Assembly: GCA_946885335.1 (NCBI GenBank)
Contig: CAMPGG010000190.1
Coordinates: forward strand, 1-6,896
DNA: 6,896 nucleotides
Direction of reading: 5' to 3'
From: an uncultured Chitinophagaceae bacterium
Lineage (GTDB): Bacteria > Bacteroidota > Bacteroidia > Chitinophagales > Chitinophagaceae
Shown here piece after piece: positions 1 to 6,319 of the stretch. Made by a program: the position numbers and the translations under genes. Positions within the stretch are counted from its first letter, which is position 1. Each line of letters begins with the position of its first letter. Under the pieces are notes generated by a model that was not told where the DNA came from, made no database searches, and saw only the letters and a list, made by a program, of their open reading frames with translations.

Positions 1-101
1 TGATTCAGGCGGATGTTAAACGTCATTACATTCAACTGGTTTTGGGCTTCCGCCGTCAGCATCATGCAAAAAATAGAAAATAATAAAATGCTTTTTTTCA
101 T
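1..101 (-). CDS. Exported endonuclease/exonuclease/phosphatase (EEP) family protein, N-terminus only
   Basis: Only the first 33 codons are present; the gene continues past base 1. The start is the ATG at 101. The protein opens with MKKSILLFSIFCMMLTAEAQ, a short Lys-rich n-region, a hydrophobic core and a likely signal peptidase I site after AEA (residues 17-19), so it should be exported. It then reads LNVMTFNIRLN (residues 23-33), the first strand of the DNase I-like/EEP fold. In that fold the Asn of the TFN motif (residue 29 here) contributes to the metal site. Family members include DNases, phosphodiesterases, sphingomyelinases and sugar/lipid phosphatases, and the visible part cannot separate these. 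It lies 33 bp downstream of the S1/P1-type nuclease stop on the same strand, so the two are probably co-transcribed. The family call rests on one motif plus the signal peptide. Confidence 0.72.
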   Translation of the reverse strand, partial: MKKSILLFSIFCMMLTAEAQNQLNVMTFNIRLN

Positions 102-134
102 GTGTAAATTTTTTATTGCTTTTGAAGGACTAAA

Positions 135-932
135 TCATCCAAAAATTTCGTTCAACAAACCAGCCAACCTCACACCACCAACCAAAAGTCTTTGATTCAA
201 TGTTTCCACATGATCATAGTTATACCGATAACTTAATTTAATTTCCTGGTCTCCAAATTCACTGTACAATTTCTGTGCAATAAAATAAGATTCTGAAACC
301 CATGCACTCACCGGTGCCTGTTGCCAGGTTTTCAATTGGTCATAACTAACAAAATTAATTGCACGTGCATATTCCGTATAACTCAGTTGCTGAAATTCAA
401 TCAGGTGTTCATCCCAAACACGATGCAGATTTGATGGCTGGTTAAACCAGGTTAACCGAATGCGGTTACCTCCCAAATCTTTGTATTGACCTACGTGCAT
501 AGGCTGATGCAGGTCACCGACAAAATGGATCAATAATTTTAAATAAAAAACCATTTTCTCTTTTGGCAGGTCTTCTCTCTTCAATTCATTTGTCAAGAAA
601 ATGATCCTGTTATAAATATTGGTATTGGTATCATTCTGCAACTTCAGTTGTATTTGTTGGGCAGTCATACCCGAATCAATATTTACATAATGCCAGTTAT
701 CAATGTATTTATAGGTTGAATCCGACTTAATGAAATCCGCATAATTTGCCGCCATGGCAAGCGATTCATTGCCTAAAATCTTTTTTATTGCTTTTCTAGC
801 TTTAGCTGATAAATAACTGTCGGCAACCTGGCCGGTAATCCGGTGACCCAAAACGCCCCAGGCAAAACTTTGTACGGGCAGGTAAAATAAAATAAATGAG
901 AGCGCTACTATTTTTACTATTCTCTGAACCAT
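135..932 (-). CDS. Exported S1/P1-type zinc nuclease
   Basis: Predicted zinc-dependent S1/P1 nuclease, a family that cleaves single-stranded DNA and RNA to 5'-nucleotides and also has 3'-nucleotidase activity. I choose the ATG at 932 (265 aa) over the upstream ATG at 1010. From 932 the protein begins with a clean signal peptide (residues 1-24) ending QSFA. Cleavage there exposes Trp25, and in P1 nuclease the mature N-terminal Trp is itself a zinc ligand. All nine expected ligands are visible: Trp25, His30, Asp66, His81, His136, Asp140, His146, His170 and Asp174. The motifs are WGVLGH, NWHYVN, HFVGDLHQPMH and NLHRVWDEH. Spacing follows P1 closely (mature Trp1 and His6 match exactly). Length is normal for bacterial members. 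The 26 extra residues encoded from 1010 come from an intergenic repeat tract. It precedes the EEP gene in a probable two-gene operon. Confidence 0.93.
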   Translation of the reverse strand: MVQRIVKIVALSFILFYLPVQSFAWGVLGHRITGQVADSYLSAKARKAIKKILGNESLAMAANYADFIKSDSTYKYIDNWHYVNIDSGMTAQQIQLKLQNDTNTNIYNRIIFLTNELKREDLPKEKMVFYLKLLIHFVGDLHQPMHVGQYKDLGGNRIRLTWFNQPSNLHRVWDEHLIEFQQLSYTEYARAINFVSYDQLKTWQQAPVSAWVSESYFIAQKLYSEFGDQEIKLSYRYNYDHVETLNQRLLVGGVRLAGLLNEIFG

Positions 933-959
933 AAAATTCTTTTGATAATTTTTAATGGG

Positions 960-967
960 CAAATATA
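960..967 (-). promoter_or_regulatory. Putative Bacteroidota -7 promoter element for the nuclease gene
   Basis: Read on the minus strand this is TATATTTG, an exact match to the Bacteroidota primary sigma -7 consensus TAnnTTTG. It would start transcription about 20 nt ahead of the ATG at 932. TTG triplets that could serve as the -33 element lie 16 and 24 nt upstream on the minus strand (inside the adjacent 8-nt repeats), either side of the usual 17-23 nt spacing. The -7 match is seen directly; promoter activity is inferred. Confidence 0.5.
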
Positions 968-1023
968 CAATGAGGTAATTTGGCAATGAGACAATTGAAC
1001 AATTTGACAATTAAACAATTTGG
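968..1023. repeat. Degenerate 8-nt tandem repeat tract, seven units
   Basis: Seven consecutive octamers fill the tract with no phase slip: CAATGAGG, TAATTTGG, CAATGAGA, CAATTGAA, CAATTTGA, CAATTAAA, CAATTTGG. The plus-strand consensus is about CAATTTGR; on the minus strand nearly every unit ends in ATTG. The preceding octamer (960-967, CAAATATA) is in the same phase and is the putative -7 element of the nuclease promoter. The tract spans the region between two divergent genes and explains the spurious N-terminal extensions that ORF calling would give both of them. Function is unknown. Confidence 0.8.
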
Positions 1024-1049
1024 CCATTATCCTGTTCCCGGATTCTAAA

Positions 1050-1089
1050 CTTATCAACCATTCATCTTATCAACTATTCAACCGATCAA
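1050..1089. repeat. Second 8-nt periodic tract, five units
   Basis: Five successive octamers: CTTATCAA, CCATTCAT, CTTATCAA, CTATTCAA, CCGATCAA. The consensus is about CYWWTCAA. The first two and next two pairs form a tandem 16-mer (1050-1065 and 1066-1081) matching at 14 of 16 positions. The tract is out of phase with the 968-1023 tract and uses a different word, so it is listed separately. It lies 32 bp upstream of the alpha-glucosidase start codon. Degeneracy is high, so the boundaries are approximate. Confidence 0.6.
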
Positions 1090-1121
1090 ATGGCTGGAAT
1101 ATGTTTTGTGTAACTACAGCC

Positions 1122-2732
1122 ATGGATAAACTAATCAACCAATATGCCTGGTGGCAAAAAGGAATCATTTACCAGATCTATCCCCGATCTTTCCAGGATA
1201 GCAATAATGATGGCATTGGCGATTTGCAGGGAATTATTCAAAGACTCGATCACCTGCAGTGGCTGGGCATTTCAGCGGTTTGGATCTCCCCGATTTACCC
1301 TTCGCCCATGGCTGATTTTGGATATGATATTGCCGATTATACCGGCATTGATCCCATTTTTGGGAACATGGATGATTTTGATAAATTGTTGACAGAACTG
1401 CACAACCGGGATATGAAGTTGATCCTTGATCTTGTGCCAAATCATACCAGCAATCAACATCCATGGTTTCTTGAATCCAAATCAAGTATTGATAATCCCA
1501 AACGGGATTGGTATATATGGCACGATCCATTACCCGATGGATCACCACCCAATAACTGGTTAAGCGTTTTTGGCGGCCCTGCATGGGAATGGGATGAAAA
1601 TACAAAGCAATTTTACTATCATGCTTTTTTAAAAGAACAACCTGATCTTAACTGGCGCAATGAAGAAGTGAAAAAAGCCATGTTCGATGTGATCCGTTTC
1701 TGGTTAAAAAAAGGCGTTGACGGTTTCAGGGTCGATGTGATGTGGCACATGATAAAAGACAAACAATTCAGGGATAATCCCGTCAATAATGACTATGAAG
1801 ATCACATGGCGGATTATGAAAAATTACTGCCTGTTTATTCCACCGATCAACCCATGGTGCATGACATCGTAAGAGAAATGCGGGCTGTGCTGGATGAATT
1901 CGGTGATCGCTTATTAATTGGTGAAATTTATTTACCGGTTCATAAACTGGTAACTTATTATGGGCAGGATAATAAAGGCGCACACCTGCCATTTAATTTT
2001 CTCTTGCTTGGCTTGCCATGGGATGCATCTGTCATTTCATCTGTTATTGATGAATATGAAGGCGCATTGCCTGAAAATGGCTGGCCTAACTGGGTATTAG
2101 ATAATCATGACCAAAGTCGTATTACCAGTCGCGTAGGTTTAATGCAGGCTAAAGTTGCGGTGATTTTGTTACTCACTTTAAGAGGTACACCAACAATTTA
2201 TTATGGTGATGAAATAGGTATGCGAGATGTGCCTATTCCATTTGACGAAGTACAGGATCCGCAGGGTTTAAACATGCCTGCGAAAAACCTCAGTCGTGAC
2301 CCGGCCCGCACTCCTATGCAATGGGACGATTCATTATATGCCGGTTTCTCCGGTGCCAAACCCTGGCTGAGGATTGATAAATCTTATGCAAGAGAAAATG
2401 TGGCCATTCAAAAAAACAAGCCGTTTTCCATGCTTACGCTTTATCATAAATTAATTGCGCTGCGACAAAGCGAACCTTCCCTGATGGTTGGAAATTACAA
2501 ACCGGTTTTCTCCAATAACCAGATGATTGCTTACATACGCCATGCTGAAGGAAGTCCCCGATTTCTTATTGTATTGAACATGAGCCACAGGCCTTGTTAT
2601 TTTAAACCACAACATGAAATATTTACCGGTAAGGTAATAGCGGCAACTATTCCGGAACTGGAAGAAATGCGCATTGATGGCGATATCAATTTGAGTGGAG
2701 ATGAAGGAATCATCATTAAACTGGATAATTAA
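1122..2732 (+). CDS. GH13 alpha-glucosidase (oligo-alpha-glucosidase), cytoplasmic
   Basis: Predicted retaining alpha-glucosidase of glycoside hydrolase family 13 that hydrolyses short alpha-glucosides such as maltose and maltooligosaccharides. The start at ATG 1122 gives 536 aa, normal for this group, and begins shortly before the conserved WWQKGIIYQIYPRSF block. An upstream TTG at 1020 would add 34 residues translated from repeat sequence and is rejected. In 536-aa numbering the DSNNDGIGD metal-binding loop is at 26-34, GYDIADY at 67-73 and VPNHT at 105-109. The nucleophile is Asp205 in DGFRVDV, the acid/base Glu268 in GEIYLP and the third carboxylate Asp330 in DNHD. The spacing and the FGGPAWEWD and EQPDLNW blocks resemble alpha-glucosidases of the Halomonas HaG type more than oligo-1,6-glucosidase or trehalose synthase. 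There is no signal peptide. It is the first gene of a plus-strand run, 18 bp before treZ. Exact linkage preference cannot be read from sequence. Confidence 0.9.
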   Translation: MDKLINQYAWWQKGIIYQIYPRSFQDSNNDGIGDLQGIIQRLDHLQWLGISAVWISPIYPSPMADFGYDIADYTGIDPIFGNMDDFDKLLTELHNRDMKLILDLVPNHTSNQHPWFLESKSSIDNPKRDWYIWHDPLPDGSPPNNWLSVFGGPAWEWDENTKQFYYHAFLKEQPDLNWRNEEVKKAMFDVIRFWLKKGVDGFRVDVMWHMIKDKQFRDNPVNNDYEDHMADYEKLLPVYSTDQPMVHDIVREMRAVLDEFGDRLLIGEIYLPVHKLVTYYGQDNKGAHLPFNFLLLGLPWDASVISSVIDEYEGALPENGWPNWVLDNHDQSRITSRVGLMQAKVAVILLLTLRGTPTIYYGDEIGMRDVPIPFDEVQDPQGLNMPAKNLSRDPARTPMQWDDSLYAGFSGAKPWLRIDKSYARENVAIQKNKPFSMLTLYHKLIALRQSEPSLMVGNYKPVFSNNQMIAYIRHAEGSPRFLIVLNMSHRPCYFKPQHEIFTGKVIAATIPELEEMRIDGDINLSGDEGIIIKLDN

Positions 2733-2750
2733 AAATCTTAAAAATAAAAC

Positions 2751-4589
2751 ATGACAGGGGCATTCTTGCTTAAAGGAAATAAATGCCAGTTCCGGGTATG
2801 GGCACCGGAAAAAGAAAATATGAAATTGCATATTGTTCACCCGGTTGATAAGCTGGTGGATATGCAAAAAGACAAACAGGGATATTTTAGTGTAACCATC
2901 AACGATATAAAAGCAGGAACCAGGTATTTTTTTCAACCCGAAAATGGAAAAGACCTGCCCGATGTAGCTTCACAGTTTCAACCGGAAGGCGTATTTGGTC
3001 CCTCCGAAGTGGTAGATCACCAGTCTTTTCAATGGAATGATGCAGCCTGGAAAGGAATGCCGATAAAAGAAATGATCATGTATGAAATTCATGTCGGCAC
3101 TTTTACAGAAGAAGGAACATTTGAAGCCATCATTCCGTTATTGGATGATCTTTTGGAAACCGGCATCAACACGATTGAATTAATGCCCGTTGCACAATTC
3201 CCCGGCACCAGGAACTGGGGTTATGATGGTGTATTTCCCTATGCAACACAGCATTCATATGGTGGCCCTGAGGGTTTAAAAAAACTGGTTGATGCCTGTC
3301 ATTCAAAGGGCATAGCCGTTTTCCTGGATGTAGTTTATAATCATATTGGGCCTGAAGGAAATCATTTTAATGAATTTGCTCCCTATTTTACCGATCATTA
3401 TCATACCCCATGGGGAGATGCTGTTAATTTTGATGGAGCCTATAGCGATGGTGTTCGAAATTATTTTTCGGATAACGCCATTTACTGGCTTGAGCAATTT
3501 CATTTTGATGGATTAAGGCTTGATGCTATTCATTCCATTTTTGATAATGGTGCCGTTCATTTTTGGGATTTTGTAAATAACAAAGTCAATGGACTTGAAA
3601 TGAAATTGGGCCGGCATTTATACCTGGTTGCTGAAAGTGATCTGAATGATCCAAAAGTGATTCGCTCACCGGAAACAGGTGGTTATGGTTTTGATGCGCA
3701 ATGGCTGGATGATTTTCACCATGCCGCATACGTTCAAATTGATGAAAACGGTAAAGATCGTTACAAAGATTTCCGGCGGTTGGATCAATTGGCAAAAGCT
3801 TTTACCGATGGCTTTGTTCACAGTGGAGAATACGTGGAATTCAGGAAAAGAAAACACGGCTCTTCATCAGCCGGTATAAGCGGAAAAAAGTTTGTAGTCT
3901 TTAATCAAAATCATGACCAGGTTGGTAACCGTGAAAAGGGTGAGCGTTTAAGCATGCTCGTTAATGCGGAAAGATTGAAGCTGGCAGCAGGAACATTATT
4001 ATTATCACCCTACATTCCGCTTTTATTTATGGGTGAAGAATACGGAGAAGATCAGCCCTTCTTTTATTTTGTAAATCATTCAGACCTTGAATTAGTTAAT
4101 GCGGTGAGAGAAGGACGAAAAAAAGAGTTTAAAGATTTTAATTGGGAAGCCGACCCGCCTGATCCGCAAGCGGAAAAAACATTCACCGACAGTAAATTGC
4201 AATGGAAAAAAAGAAATAAAGGTAAGCACGGCATTATTCATGCGTGGTATAAAACTTTGATCCAGATGCGAAAGCAGCCTGCTTTACAAACTTTTAAAAA
4301 GAATAACATCCGGGCTTATGTTTTGGAAAATAAAGGTCTGGTTTTACACCGCCGGAGCGAAGATGAATCGCAATACATCCTTTGCTTTCTAAATTTTTCC
4401 AGTGGAGCTATTAGTTATACCTTACCCGGTAGTCCTGAAAGTTGGACCACCCTGCTCGATTCAAATGATGCACAATGGCAAACAAAGGATCATAAAAAAT
4501 TTGATCCTCATTCCATTTCAGAAAAAGGAAAATTAGTTATACCGCCATTGAGTGTAATCGTTATGGAAGCAATTGATCAAATAATGTAA
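2751..4589 (+). CDS. treZ: Malto-oligosyltrehalose trehalohydrolase (GH13_10)
   Basis: TreZ cleaves the alpha-1,4 bond next to the trehalose end of maltooligosyl-trehalose, releasing trehalose; it is the second step of the TreY-TreZ route from glycogen or maltodextrin. The 612-aa length is typical. An N-terminal beta-sandwich domain (about residues 1-95, CQFRVWAPE near the start) precedes the catalytic barrel. The barrel shows IELMPVAQF (142-150), DVVYNH (193-198), nucleophile Asp258 in DGLRLDAIHSI, acid/base Glu295 in LVAESDLND and Asp389 in NQNHDQVGNR. LLFMGEEYGEDQPFFYF (424-440) is a TreZ hallmark, separating it from glycogen branching enzyme. A C-terminal beta domain covers about 515-612. 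There is no signal peptide, so it is cytoplasmic. It sits 18 bp after the alpha-glucosidase stop and is probably co-transcribed with it. No treY is present in the window. Confidence 0.95.
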   Translation: MTGAFLLKGNKCQFRVWAPEKENMKLHIVHPVDKLVDMQKDKQGYFSVTINDIKAGTRYFFQPENGKDLPDVASQFQPEGVFGPSEVVDHQSFQWNDAAWKGMPIKEMIMYEIHVGTFTEEGTFEAIIPLLDDLLETGINTIELMPVAQFPGTRNWGYDGVFPYATQHSYGGPEGLKKLVDACHSKGIAVFLDVVYNHIGPEGNHFNEFAPYFTDHYHTPWGDAVNFDGAYSDGVRNYFSDNAIYWLEQFHFDGLRLDAIHSIFDNGAVHFWDFVNNKVNGLEMKLGRHLYLVAESDLNDPKVIRSPETGGYGFDAQWLDDFHHAAYVQIDENGKDRYKDFRRLDQLAKAFTDGFVHSGEYVEFRKRKHGSSSAGISGKKFVVFNQNHDQVGNREKGERLSMLVNAERLKLAAGTLLLSPYIPLLFMGEEYGEDQPFFYFVNHSDLELVNAVREGRKKEFKDFNWEADPPDPQAEKTFTDSKLQWKKRNKGKHGIIHAWYKTLIQMRKQPALQTFKKNNIRAYVLENKGLVLHRRSEDESQYILCFLNFSSGAISYTLPGSPESWTTLLDSNDAQWQTKDHKKFDPHSISEKGKLVIPPLSVIVMEAIDQIM

Positions 4590-4613
4590 TCTACAAGAAC
4601 AGTTTTATACAGT

Positions 4614-4621
4614 TATCTTTA
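4614..4621 (+). promoter_or_regulatory. Weak -7-like element ahead of the alcohol dehydrogenase gene
   Basis: TATCTTTA matches TAnnTTTG at all but the last position and lies 26 nt before the ATG at 4648, a sensible promoter distance. No TTG is visible at the -33 spacing. The 58-bp gap after treZ leaves room for a separate promoter, but read-through from treZ is equally possible. Confidence 0.22.
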
Positions 4622-4647
4622 AAGTTTCTAAAATCACACAAAAATTT

Positions 4648-5688
4648 ATGAACGCAACAAAAGCATGGGCGGCGCAAGATGCAACCACCCCACTCTCTCC
4701 ATATAGTTTTGAACGCAGGGCATTGAATGAAGATGATGTGCAGATTGAAATTTTATTCTGTGGTGTATGTCATTCAGATATTCACCAGGTAAGAAATGAA
4801 TGGGGCAATTCTATTTATCCAATGGTGCCCGGACATGAGATTGTTGGGCGGGTAACAAAAGTTGGTGAAAAAGTAACCAAGTTTAAAATCGGTGATCTGG
4901 CAGGTGTTGGATGTTTTGTTGACAGTTGCGGAACTTGTACAAGTTGCCGTGAAGGATTGGAACAATATTGCGAAACCGGTGTAATAGGCAGTTATAACTC
5001 TAAGGAAAAAGATGGAACGCCTACAATGGGTGGTTATAGTGACAAAGTAGTTTGTAAGGAAAGTTTTGTTTTAAGGATCGCGGATCATTTGGATCTTTCC
5101 AGGGTTGCGCCATTACTTTGCGCCGGTATTACTACTTATTCGCCATTGCGTCAATGGAATGTAAAAAAAGGTGATAAAGTAGGTGTGATAGGTTTGGGAG
5201 GCCTTGGTCATATGGCTGTCAAACTTGCTGTGGCTATGGGTGCCGAAGTAACGGTCTTAAGCACTTCAAAGTCCAAAGAAAAAGATGCAATGGATTTGGG
5301 AGCACACCGTTTTATAGAAACCAGGGACCCGGAAAAATTAAAAGTTCACCGGAGTTATTTCAACCTGTTGATCAATACCGTTAGTGCCAAACACGATCTG
5401 AATCTTTATCTTTCTTTGCTTAAAGTAGATGGAACGATGGTGTTATTGGGCGTTCCGCCGGAAGCACCTGAGATCAGTGTATTTAATTTAATTTCTAAGC
5501 GCAGGCGTTTGGCGGGTTCACTGGTAGGTGGTATTGCTGAAACACAGGAAATGCTGGATTTCTGTGCTGAACACAACATAATGGCTGATGTAGAAGTTAT
5601 CCCGATCAGCTATATCAATGAAGCATACGAAAGAATGATGAAGAATGATGTTCATTATCGTTTTGTAATTGACATGTCCACTCTATAA
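4648..5688 (+). CDS. Zinc-dependent NAD(P) alcohol dehydrogenase, cinnamyl-alcohol/YahK-like
   Basis: Medium-chain zinc alcohol dehydrogenase that interconverts primary alcohols and aldehydes using NAD(P)H; related enzymes are broad aldehyde reductases. The 346-aa length is normal. Catalytic zinc ligands are Cys41 (CGVCHSD), His63 (PGHE) with Glu64, and Cys158 (PLLCAG). Structural zinc ligands are Cys94, Cys97, Cys100 and Cys108 in the DSCGTCTSC loop. The Rossmann motif GLGGLGH is at 182-188. The loop after the next strand reads STSKSK (205-210) with no acidic residue, which in this family usually goes with NADPH preference; that preference is inferred. The ATG at 4648 gives the expected N-terminus (ATKAWAAQD). 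It lies 58 bp after treZ and 48 bp before a lipoprotein gene. No feature ties its substrate to trehalose metabolism. A cytoplasmic detoxifying aldehyde reductase is the likeliest role. Confidence 0.92.
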   Translation: MNATKAWAAQDATTPLSPYSFERRALNEDDVQIEILFCGVCHSDIHQVRNEWGNSIYPMVPGHEIVGRVTKVGEKVTKFKIGDLAGVGCFVDSCGTCTSCREGLEQYCETGVIGSYNSKEKDGTPTMGGYSDKVVCKESFVLRIADHLDLSRVAPLLCAGITTYSPLRQWNVKKGDKVGVIGLGGLGHMAVKLAVAMGAEVTVLSTSKSKEKDAMDLGAHRFIETRDPEKLKVHRSYFNLLINTVSAKHDLNLYLSLLKVDGTMVLLGVPPEAPEISVFNLISKRRRLAGSLVGGIAETQEMLDFCAEHNIMADVEVIPISYINEAYERMMKNDVHYRFVIDMSTL

Positions 5689-5706
5689 TGGTATATGCTG
5701 GCAGGG

Positions 5707-5728
5707 TTTTTATGACATCCCATAAAAA
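5707..5728. other. Small AT-rich inverted repeat upstream of the lipoprotein gene
   Basis: TTTTTATG (5707-5714) and CATAAAAA (5721-5728) are perfect inverted 8-nt arms around a 6-nt loop. They lie between the alcohol dehydrogenase stop and the lipoprotein start, nine bases before the ATG at 5737. The stem is nearly all A-T and no T-run follows on the plus strand, so it is not a convincing intrinsic terminator. It might be a weak leader hairpin or chance. Confidence 0.3.
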
Positions 5729-5736
5729 AAATCATT

Positions 5737-6210
5737 ATGCTAAAAAATGCATGGCTTATACTTGTTGTTGTTTTGGGTTTGATGACTGCATGCAGCAGTA
5801 CCAGGGATATGAATGGAGTGCCTGTTCAAAAATCTGTTTACGAGGGTAATTGGACAATCACTGATATAAAGGCTAATGTTCCGCAAGGAATTAAAATATC
5901 CAACCTGTTTGATGAAGCGCCTCATACAGATTTTCTGAACAGTATCTGGAACCTGCAGGGTAATGGGAATGGTCATTTTGAATTGGAGAATGGTAACCGC
6001 CAGGATATATATTGGTCCTTATACAAAAGCGACACCGTTCCTATGCTGCAATTTAAAAAACTGGAAGCTGGAGAAAGGGCCCGGGATATTGAAACCGGCT
6101 ATAGGCTGGAGATTAAAGAAAAACTCACCAACAGTTTCATTTTGCAAATGTCTGTTCCCGTTAGTAACCAGGCTGATGGACACATCCGGTTAACTTTTAC
6201 TAAAACATAA
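5737..6210 (+). CDS. Small lipocalin-like lipoprotein of unknown function
   Basis: A 157-aa protein beginning with a lipoprotein signal peptide: Lys3, a hydrophobic stretch LILVVVLGL, and a lipobox-like MTAC giving the probable lipidated Cys19. The -3 residue is Met rather than the usual Leu, so the lipobox is slightly unusual. The mature region begins SSTRD. YEGNW (residues 35-39) carries the G-x-W of lipocalin first strands, and the rest alternates polar and hydrophobic residues with paired aromatic positions (SIWNLQG, DIYWSLY, IRLTFTK), consistent with a small all-beta barrel. No catalytic motif is visible and I do not recognise a named family. The residues after Cys19 do not form a clear acidic surface-export signal, so inner or outer leaflet placement is open. 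It is the last gene of the plus-strand run, 48 bp after the alcohol dehydrogenase. The ATG at 5737 follows an A-rich leader. Confidence 0.8.
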   Translation: MLKNAWLILVVVLGLMTACSSTRDMNGVPVQKSVYEGNWTITDIKANVPQGIKISNLFDEAPHTDFLNSIWNLQGNGNGHFELENGNRQDIYWSLYKSDTVPMLQFKKLEAGERARDIETGYRLEIKEKLTNSFILQMSVPVSNQADGHIRLTFTKT

Positions 6211-6215
6211 TGATT

Positions 6216-6312
6216 GTTTAGGGTTTAGAGGTGAGAACTTTAAAATTTAATTTTTAGTGTTCATATGCGAAAATCAACTCTAAACTCTAAACCCTAAACC
6301 CTAAACTCTAAA
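6216..6312. repeat. Telomere-like heptamer repeats in inverted orientation, with a 15-bp stem
   Basis: Five heptamers run without interruption at 6278-6312: CTCTAAA twice, CCCTAAA twice, CTCTAAA once. Two units in the opposite orientation, TTTAGGG and TTTAGAG, sit at 6217-6230. The 15 nt at 6216-6230 are perfectly complementary to 6285-6299, allowing a 15-bp stem around a 54-nt AT-rich loop. The structure lies between convergent genes (lipoprotein ending 6210, small protein ending 6320), a position suited to shared transcript ends. Neither strand has a T-run directly after the stem, so it does not fit a standard intrinsic terminator. The unit resembles a plant telomere repeat only by coincidence of sequence. 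Confidence 0.85.
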
Positions 6313-6319
6313 CTATTCC

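Noticed and set aside
13..195. A 60-codon plus-strand ORF
   Set aside because: It is antisense to the EEP N-terminus, whose minus-strand reading gives a signal peptide followed by a recognised family motif. The plus-strand product has no such features.
968..1089. A CRISPR array
   Set aside because: The repeats are 8 nt, contiguous and without spacers.
1100..1107. TATGTTTT as a -7 element for the alpha-glucosidase gene
   Set aside because: It is one base off consensus, but it would leave a leader of only about 8 nt before ATG 1122, and no TTG is found at the -33 position.
1122..2732. Trehalose synthase (TreS) as the identity of the first GH13 gene
   Set aside because: Adjacency to treZ made this tempting, but the FGGPAWEWD, EQPDLNW and GEIYLP blocks and the 536-aa length fit alpha-glucosidases. 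The TreS-type DDGYDIADY block is absent; this protein reads ADFGYDIADY.
2751..4589. Glycogen branching enzyme (GlgB) as the identity of the second GH13 gene
   Set aside because: It also has an N-terminal beta-sandwich and similar barrel motifs, but the GEEYGEDQPFFYF block and the NQNHDQVGNR motif are those of TreZ.
6216..6299. A standard intrinsic terminator
   Set aside because: The 15-bp stem is perfect, but the 54-nt loop is long, the stem is A-T rich and no T-run follows on either strand.
6278..6312. A true telomere or linear replicon end
   Set aside because: The heptamers are few, mixed in sequence, present in both orientations and flanked on both sides by ordinary bacterial genes.
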